Positions 57,366 through 64,000 of a stretch of DNA of 64,000 nucleotides are shown here, piece after piece. Position 1 is the first letter of the stretch. Every line of letters begins with the position of its first letter. The DNA comes from Macrolepiota albuminosa (Eukaryota; Basidiomycota; Agaricomycetes; Agaricales; Agaricaceae), in assembly GCA_027475525.1 (NCBI GenBank), contig JAMWFC010000138.1, positions 41,847-105,846 on the forward strand, written 5' to 3'. A program made the position numbers and the translations under genes. Under the pieces are notes generated by a model. That model was not told the DNA's origin. It made no database searches and saw nothing but the letters and a program-made list of their open reading frames with translations.

Positions 57366-57976
57366 TTACTTCTTTCCGGATGATCTATGAAGTCATGGAT
57401 AAGGGTGAGAACAGTAGTGTCAGGTAAGGGACGTACTTCTTGATACCTCCTCCAGGCGCACCTCCTGAGAGTGGGAAATCAGTAGTGGATTGACATGTAA
57501 ATAGCACAAGTTCTTACCCTTCGCAACTGATGATGAAAAACGGGGAAATACAGCGATCCGTACATACATACAGATAACTCCACAATTACCTTTAGCCTGA
57601 GCTTCCTTCAGTGCAGCAGCGTCGGCTTTCTGTTTCTGTTTGAGCGCGATGTCATCCTACAACCCCGGACAAAAGGCGAAGTGAGTGGTAAGAATCAGCC
57701 AGAACACAATCTCAACGGGAAGTCTGGGCGGAGCAGTCGACACGGTCGAGCTCTGGCGCGCCCAGAACTAATAAAACCAAGAAAAGAGAAAAATTAGCCC
57801 TCACGTCGTCTAGTTCCTTCTTCTCCTTCTTGGGGGCTTTTAGGGGCTTTTGCTTTCCAGCAGCGCGTCCTAAAAATATTATTAAACCGATAGCAAGGGG
57901 GAGGGCGTATATATCCGCCGACGAGGATAGTTGAGTCGATCGCGGTGGCAGAGACTTAGGAGCACGAACCAGACAT
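57366..57976 (-). CDS. TMA7: Tma7 ribosome-associated small protein
   Basis: A small, highly charged protein that co-purifies with translating ribosomes. Six exons: 57976-57970 (7 nt), 57869-57805, 57656-57590, 57526-57518 (9 nt), 57464-57437, 57384-57366, giving 64 residues, the same length as the human protein. The sequence reads MSGRAAGKQKPLKAPKKEKK, then DDDIALKQKQKADAAALKEA, then VAKGGAPGGGIKKSSGKK. The 9-nt micro-exon (CATCATCAG|TTGCGAAGG|GTAAGA) is required to keep the frame. Divergent with POL31. Confidence 0.88.
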
Positions 57977-58284
57977 GTTTTTAGCGTACGGGTTTGATAA
58001 GTCGATTTGGCTGAAGAGGGTTGGAGACGAGCTGTCAGAGGAATTGTACCGACCTATTTAAGCTCGACGGTGGACGTGATCAGGTGATTGTGGCAAAACA
58101 ACCTCGGACGTCACTGGGTTCTTGCTGCACATATACGCGGGGAAGCGCGTCACAGAAGCGCGAAGCGGAAAGGGCCAATCGTTCTGAACAGTTGAGCTAC
58201 TTCAGGGCGGTTTTCGTCATACGTATAGATTGGATACGATGACAACTGAGTGAGCGATTTATCTCTTCTTCGCTAAAACCGGTC
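57977..58284. promoter_or_regulatory. Shared promoter TMA7 / POL31
   Basis: 308 bp between divergent start codons. No clear TATA box. Confidence 0.45.
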
Positions 58285-60616
58285 ATGAGTTTGCAGAGGT
58301 GGCAAGCTGAACTGAACGGTACCCCACTGGCTTGCGTCATTTTTTTCTTTTCTGGTTGGTGGCGTTTAGATCAACGTGTTTGCCTGAAAAGTTACGCGAT
58401 GCATTCCGCCTTGTTGGCGAGAATGCCAAGTCGTACCGCCATCAATACGCGAACATTTACTACCTAAGACTGGAACGACTTCGAGAAATAGTATTAAAAC
58501 ATGCGCGAAGAAAATGGAGTGATGTGGCAGGTACGTCTTCCCCTTCTTGCTCGTTATCTTCTCTTCCGTGACGCGTTTTGCGATAATTCTTTTCTTCCAC
58601 CATGTGCATTCATGATTGCTCCTTTTTTCATGCGTTCGTTTTGCTGAAAGCTGAAAGGCTGTTCTTTTTGGCCTAAAAATGGCATCGATCAGGGAATCCC
58701 GCTCATGTTCCGAAGATATTGGATGTGGTGAAGGGAGATTTATGTTACATTGTAGGTACCATATATATGGATATGCCACTCAAGCCGAATGTCCTCGCGG
58801 ACATTGCAAAGGAGGTCAGCCGCTTCCCGTTTCGTCATCCTTCATGGCATTTTTATCTCATCTCATCTTTCATCTCATCATCTCAATCTAATCTCCATCC
58901 CCATGGTGCGCGACATTTGCCATTTTTACTCTTATCCCCAATTCCTGCCTGGCTGCTCTAGCACTGGCTCCAAGCCCCAACGACCTTCGAAAAGTATGCC
59001 TCCCCCCATGATCATATCATGCTCGAAGACGCATCCGGCCGCATTCAGCTTGAAGGCGATGTCATTCAACCATCAAAATTGCGAATCGTCACTGGGGTTA
59101 TTATGGCTGCGTTGGGTGTTGAAATGGCGGGCGGAACGTTTCGTGTCGTGGATGTTTGTTTTGCTGGGATGGCACCACAAAGAGTTGGAAGGGGGTTAGA
59201 TAGAAGCGAAGATGCGATGCAAGTTGATGGTACGCTGGATGTATTGTTTATGGAAATCGATGGTAATAATTTTCACCGTATTGGACATTGCATCCAGAAG
59301 ACTCTCGGACGGAAAACGGGGATCAGAAACCCGAATGGGTGGCCCTCGTTTCTGGACTTCGTTTGAACTCGAACGATATACCTCCGGGCCAAGAAGAGCG
59401 TCCGATATTCGATTGCAACTGCTCATCGAATATTTACAAGGGAAATGGGGGTGAAGAAGAACAAGGTTTGAGCAGACAGTGCCGTGCCCTGATAATATTG
59501 GGGAATTCGATTGACGTACCAAAAAAGAGTCAAGACGACCCGAAAGCTTCAGTGAGTTTATTGTTTTTGAAAGCACTCTTTCGACTCTGAATACCATTCC
59601 TTTTTCTTATTATTTCGTCTGAAGAAACGATACAGCACGGCAACAGCATGGGACCCAGCACCCCTTCATCGACTTAATGCAGCCCTTCGCGAACTATCCT
59701 ATTCCCTCCCCATTCATATCCTCCCTGGTGCGACAGATCCAGCAGGGGCCATATTACCGCAACAACCCATGCCGAGATCAATGTTTGGTTTTGGTGGTGC
59801 ACCAGAGGCGGCGAAAGAGTCGAGGGTATTTCGGACAGAGAGTAATCCTACTTGGTTGGATTTCGGTGATGCTGGGTAGGGATATACTTTTTTTGACCCG
59901 CTGCAGTTCTATGCCCCGTTTCGTTCTTGAGGAGCGGGAAGCTGACTCCACTGTGAAGATTTGGCGTCAGCTTCTATTGGGCTTTCGGGGCTCGTTAGGA
60001 CTCTGAGTCTCGCAATGGCTTGGTTTACTGACGGATCTCCTTTTTTCATTCCTCCCTTCTGCCGGAAAACCCAAATCTTTCAGAATGTTGGCTACGGCAG
60101 GGCAGCCAATTGACGACATCTTCAAGTATGTTGAGACAACGGATCGGCTAGCTGTCGCGAGGGACACTTTACGGTGGCGCCATATCGCTCCGACATGTCC
60201 GGATACCTTGTGTGAGTATACGCCATTCTTGTCAGACACACCTCTCTCCGGCATTAAGAGCCAGAGAAGGGGCCACTTTGTCATTGTTTTGTTCTTTACT
60301 CCGAGACCTCTTTTCGCTCATCATTTGCTGTGTATCACTTTTTCAATTAGGGTGTTATCCGTTCTTCAACGACGACCCATTCATTGTGACTCAGTCACCA
60401 AGTATATACGCAATCGGGAACCAACCTCAACTCGAGACTGAGCTGGTACTCCGAAGAGATGAGGATGGTAGAGGAGAGGAACAGAGTGAGATTAAGACCA
60501 GGGTGATCTTGGTGCCATCCTTTGCCGAAACCGGTGATATGGTATATGTGAATACGAGGACGTTGGAGGTGAGGAGCATTAGTTTTGCGATTGAGCATGG
60601 ATGGGCGAGTGGGTGA
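58285..60616 (+). CDS. POL31: DNA polymerase delta small subunit
   Basis: The B-subunit (human POLD2, fission yeast Cdc1) that holds Pol3 and Pol32 together in lagging-strand synthesis. ATG 58285; the first intron after MSLQ R (GTGGCA...GTTTAG) joins to STCLPEKLRDAF. Landmarks: SYRHQYANIYYLRLERLR, LDVVKGDLCYIVGTIYMDMP, an OB region (IMLEDASGRIQLEGDVIQPS), CFAGMAPQR, WVALVSGLRL, then the phosphoesterase-like domain (RALIILGNS, PIHILPGATDPAGAILPQQP, AGQPIDDIFKYV, RWRHIAPTCPDTLWCYPF). One intron (59876-60083) is 208 nt, long for this locus. Around 59395-59460 the homologous frame is SDIRLQLLIEYLQGKWG, off-frame by one base from both sides; two compensating one-base errors or mutations are likely. 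Confidence 0.88.
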
Positions 60617-61368
60617 ATTGAGGATTTGTGAGGTTATTCTTCAAGTATAGTACCTGATATGCCGGTTGGGGACGGTTTAGAGCCGGCATTATAATCATGG
60701 GATGTAGATGTATTCTTCCCTATAGCTATACTATTTATTCCTATGTGTTCAGACTTTGTGTGGTAGGCGATTCCGTACTTGTGGGCTGGACATATTCCTT
60801 GGTAAACTAATCAGCGGGCCTTCAGCTGGATGTCATGCAACCCATGCCCCAGCCTGGCAACTTCTGAAGCCGGAACCTTGCCATCGGACGAGACTTGACA
60901 TGCGACTCTGAGCGGTGCCGTTCTGTCCTCCTGTTTGTCTCTTGCCTCAAAGACGTTTGAGAAATATGTTTTAAATTAGATGTGGTAGAAGCAAAAGACT
61001 GAAGTGCCTTTACAGCTACCCCGAAGTTAATATACACATCAACAGCTACAAACCCCCGGATAATCCTTAAAGCTGAACTGAGGGTTGCACCAAAAAAATA
61101 GAGGAAGCATTGCAATCACATTTCTCTGTTTTACACAATCTGGGTAAATTTCCGACATGCATTTCGGCATTATGCCATGACTGTAGTTGACAGAAAAGGA
61201 GAAATAATTTAAGAGCATGCAGACCTTGTAAGCAACGTAATACTCGGGAGAAAAATTAACACCATTGCGATATGTTCTGTACTAGAACGATTAACTGCAT
61301 GCTTGCCGCATATTTCCACTGGTGAAGCATCGACATTCCAACAATCCCGTGTAGCTGGGAGCATTGAT
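60617..61368. other. Tail-to-tail spacer, no gene seen
   Basis: 752 bp between the converging POL31 and membrane-protein genes. Only short chance ORFs. Confidence 0.5.
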
Positions 61369-63604
61369 TCATGAAGCCAGCGCTGGAGTCGTCGTAGTCG
61401 CTGAAGGTGCGGGACTGGTCAATAATCCCTCGCGCCATATGTAATGATGTATGAAGAGCGCGATAAGCATGAGTCCAACGATTGCACACATGGCAGTCAT
61501 CACATGGGCCACAGGAGCGCTGAGGCAAGGTTCCAAAAGCGTGAGGCATTGCTAGTGATAAGATACATGAAATGAACACGCACATGGCAACCAGGCCGAA
61601 TGTCTGCACGTATTGTGTGGCAGTCTCTGAGTACGGTGGCCCAACGACAAGCGTAGAAGGGGCGACGGTTGCTTGAAATAATATCTGTAATGAAAACGTT
61701 AGAGGAAGTTAGACATTGCACATTTCGCATCACTTACAATGGCATCCTCGGCATATCCAACCACAGAGGCACCATCCCTGAGAATCCTGTCCTGTTCTGA
61801 TGTATTCATTTCACCCCAACCAACCTCATCCAAACCCACATGCTTCACAATGGAATCCGCCAGGGCAAAGCGGATCGCGTCTTTGATGCCTTCTACCCGG
61901 GGATCAGGATCCGTCCAGCCCGTCCTGGAACTGCATGTCAGCATGAGTGCGGGTGCGCTTGCTCGAACGCCTTACCCGCTGGGACCCCAACTGAGGAATG
62001 AGACGTTACCTCGGTCCGCGACATCGTAAATGGATGGGATGTCATCATTGAGCGTGAGTTTAACGGTGACATCGTGCTCCTCTATCATGCTGTAGCAGAA
62101 GACCATCGAGTAGCTCGATATGTTTTTGAAGAAAGAGAATGCCACGGGAGAGAAATACGCCGGGTCACTTGGAAGTGTGTAGTTGTTACCAGGGTCGATA
62201 CCTCGCACACATCCAATAGGGGCGTCAACCATCCAACTGTACCATGTTGTGCCATCGGGACTGGCATAGGAAGTGGCAGAGCAGTTATGGGGAAGAGACC
62301 CCGATATGTGGTACAATTTGTCGCTGTCCGGACCCGAGATTACTGGTGATGGAACCGGAGCACATTTGGCTTGCACCGACAATCCCTTGAATGTGATGCT
62401 CACGTTCCCACCTTGGGCAGCTGCACTTGGATCAGCGAGCTGAAGGCAATAATCATCAAAGGCGGCACAGCGATGAGCCCATTATGATTACCCACAGTAA
62501 AGCTCGGCACCACCCAGAAATTCCCAGTATTGCCAGTGGTGTCATCAAAGATAAACGGAGAATACAGAGCACCGATCTGGCCTAGAGAGATAACTCAGTA
62601 CCTGTTGACGAACTCCTTATGATCTTGACTAACGAACGGTGCCCACGAACTGGAACGTAGGATCATTTGTCATGGGTGAATTTACACCACAGAAAATCAC
62701 GCACCCCTGCAGCATCCACGAACGGGATGTATGAGTTCGTAAGATTGTCATAGCCCTGAGCCGTTCTGCCTGCGATGCGCACTCTCGCTCCCTGCCGGTG
62801 GGATGTCGGAATAATCTGGAAATATGATCCAGCCAGGGAATGGAAAATGCCACCGCTGATTGCGATGCAGGAGAGTGTAAAGACCACCCAATGGTGCTTC
62901 CTAAAACTTAGAAGCACAGCCGAGCCGGGACTACGAGGACAAGTATGAATTGCGAACAAGTAATGGGCACATCGGATTTTGAGTCATACCTGTTCTTTTC
63001 GTACTCGTCCCGATCTTTCTCAGTACCAATGTAGGGCTATCGTAGTGTACATTAGCGTTATCGAACAACTAAGAGTGATTAGGAATACTTTGAGCAGCCT
63101 GATAGCACCATAGGACGTTGTGAACCAGAGGAATAAGGGAGTGAAAAGAATAGATGGCAGAAATGACTGAGGAACCGCTTTTCAGTCGCCACGCATACGG
63201 TCATAAAGTAGGAAAGCCATACCTTCAGGAACTGTCTACCGCGAGAGAGTTCGGTGTCGGTAAGATAGATATCAAATCCTAGCAAAGATGAATGAGCCCG
63301 ATATTCATACAACAGAGTGGCAGTTTCTACCTAACCCGCGGCGCGTGTGCTCTAAGACAACTTCGGATCCGGCAGCGATAGCAATGAAGACAAGGCCCAA
63401 TGGGATTGTTGTCCACCAATGCAACTTGGATAGCCCCAATGTTTCAGGGGAGTTCTCGTGGATGCCATTTTGAGACGGGCGGAGGTCACTCTCATGAGCC
63501 TTTTCCATATCAGCTATCTCCACAGGAAATCCTAGACGACGGGTGAATGGAAGTGCAGCGGTGGCGAGTTCATCATGCTCACCACTGGTATGAGGTGTTG
63601 GCAT
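61369..63604 (-). CDS. Multi-pass membrane protein with glycosylated ectodomain (DUF3433-like?)
   Basis: Function unknown. ATG 63604 opens a cytosolic tail of about 60 residues, then a TM helix (WWTTIPLGLVFIAIAAGSEV). A GTAGAA...GCTAG intron joins RRGL to GFDIYLTD. Next exons code a second hydrophobic stretch (FLPSILFTPLFLWFTTSYG) and a third (HHWVVFTLSCIAISGGIFHS). An extracellular domain has four N-glycosylation sequons (NCS, NYT, NIS, NVS). The C-terminal TM reads VMTAMCAIVGLMLIALFIHH, then a short tail ending at 61369. The topology (few N-terminal TMs, large ectodomain, last TM) fits DUF3433-like fungal proteins, but I could not confirm this. Confidence 0.5.
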
Positions 63605-64000
63605 TTGTAGGTAGATGTCGGACCTTCTGGGAGTTGATAGACTATTCTGCCCATTACTGGCTGCTACAGAAGTAGATCAAAAATGCAACGTTTTAGCAAA
63701 GAAAGAAACGCTAACCACTTTCGTCTGCCATCGTCGGAGGGGTAGACCTAATCACTCTCTCAGCTGGGAAAAGAAGTTTTGTAAAAACAGGCGCCCAAAA
63801 ACAAACGGTTGAACCAGCGAACCCCATTCACCCCAAAATCAGAAGTGCTCGTTACATATCCCACACGTCGAGCCCCCAAAGAGGACGACTCTAATGACCG
63901 TTGTCAAGGGGCAAGCAGCGAAAAATGAAATACCCTGAACCACGGGTGTCCCCCTTCTAAGATTAGCATCACAAGCCCGATCCAAGCGGAAGCGAACTGG
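63605..64000. other. 5' flank of the membrane-protein gene
   Basis: 396 bp to the window end, likely promoter of the - strand gene. No ORF of note. Confidence 0.4.

Noticed and set aside
58285..58330. POL31 first exon running to the AACG|GTACCC donor
   Set aside because: That donor gives phase 1, but the next exon needs phase 2. The AG|GTGGCA donor fits and yields a plausible N-terminus.

Overview
The window is nuclear DNA of a filamentous basidiomycete, most likely a mushroom-forming agaricomycete. Genes carry many short introns (about 45-75 nt, GT-AG with some GC-AG). The conserved genes (striatin, Hook, Ede1, Atg8, Ubc11, Pol31, Cdc50, Tma7) have a typical fungal layout. The left 17 kb is a pile of chromodomain Ty3/gypsy elements like those of mushroom genomes. 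A 100-N scaffold gap lies at 17260-17359.

Repeat block, 1-17259. A decayed chromovirus on the + strand (1-16083, left end outside the window) is split by three solo LTRs, each with a 5-bp target duplication (1579-2222, 2487-3245, 4489-4819), and by a nearly complete second chromovirus on the - strand (6559-14292, duplication AACAG). The decayed element itself seems to sit in the 5' LTR of a third, non-autonomous element whose only ORF encodes a KH-domain protein (16084-17259, cut by the gap). Six exact 77-bp tandem duplications occur here and only here; they look like assembly-graph overlaps. The two LTRs of the inner element differ almost only at CpG-derived sites, a sign of methylation-driven mutation.

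Variable region, 17360-32159. This holds a membrane-protein gene cut by the gap inside a CpG-starved block, a PD-(D/E)XK-like gene of a mushroom-type family, a broken and partly inverted MFS transporter, an orphan ORF, a 190-bp MITE-like element, and a short Zn2Cys6 regulator. Long stretches have no convincing gene.

Conserved housekeeping region, 32160-64000. In order: EDE1-like (-), CDC50 (+), a small hypothetical gene (-), a four-TM MARVEL-like protein (-), UBC11/UBE2C (+), an MFS transporter copy with a frameshift (-), HOOK (-), striatin (+), ATG8 (-), TMA7 (-), POL31 (+), and a membrane protein with a glycosylated ectodomain (-). Four head-to-head pairs share 136-308 bp promoters (EDE1/CDC50, MARVEL/UBC11, HOOK/striatin, TMA7/POL31). 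Themes are endocytosis and membrane traffic (Ede1, Cdc50, Hook), STRIPAK signalling (striatin), autophagy (Atg8), mitotic ubiquitination (Ubc11) and replication (Pol31). Several conserved genes carry single-base frameshifts, so base-level assembly errors should be kept in mind.
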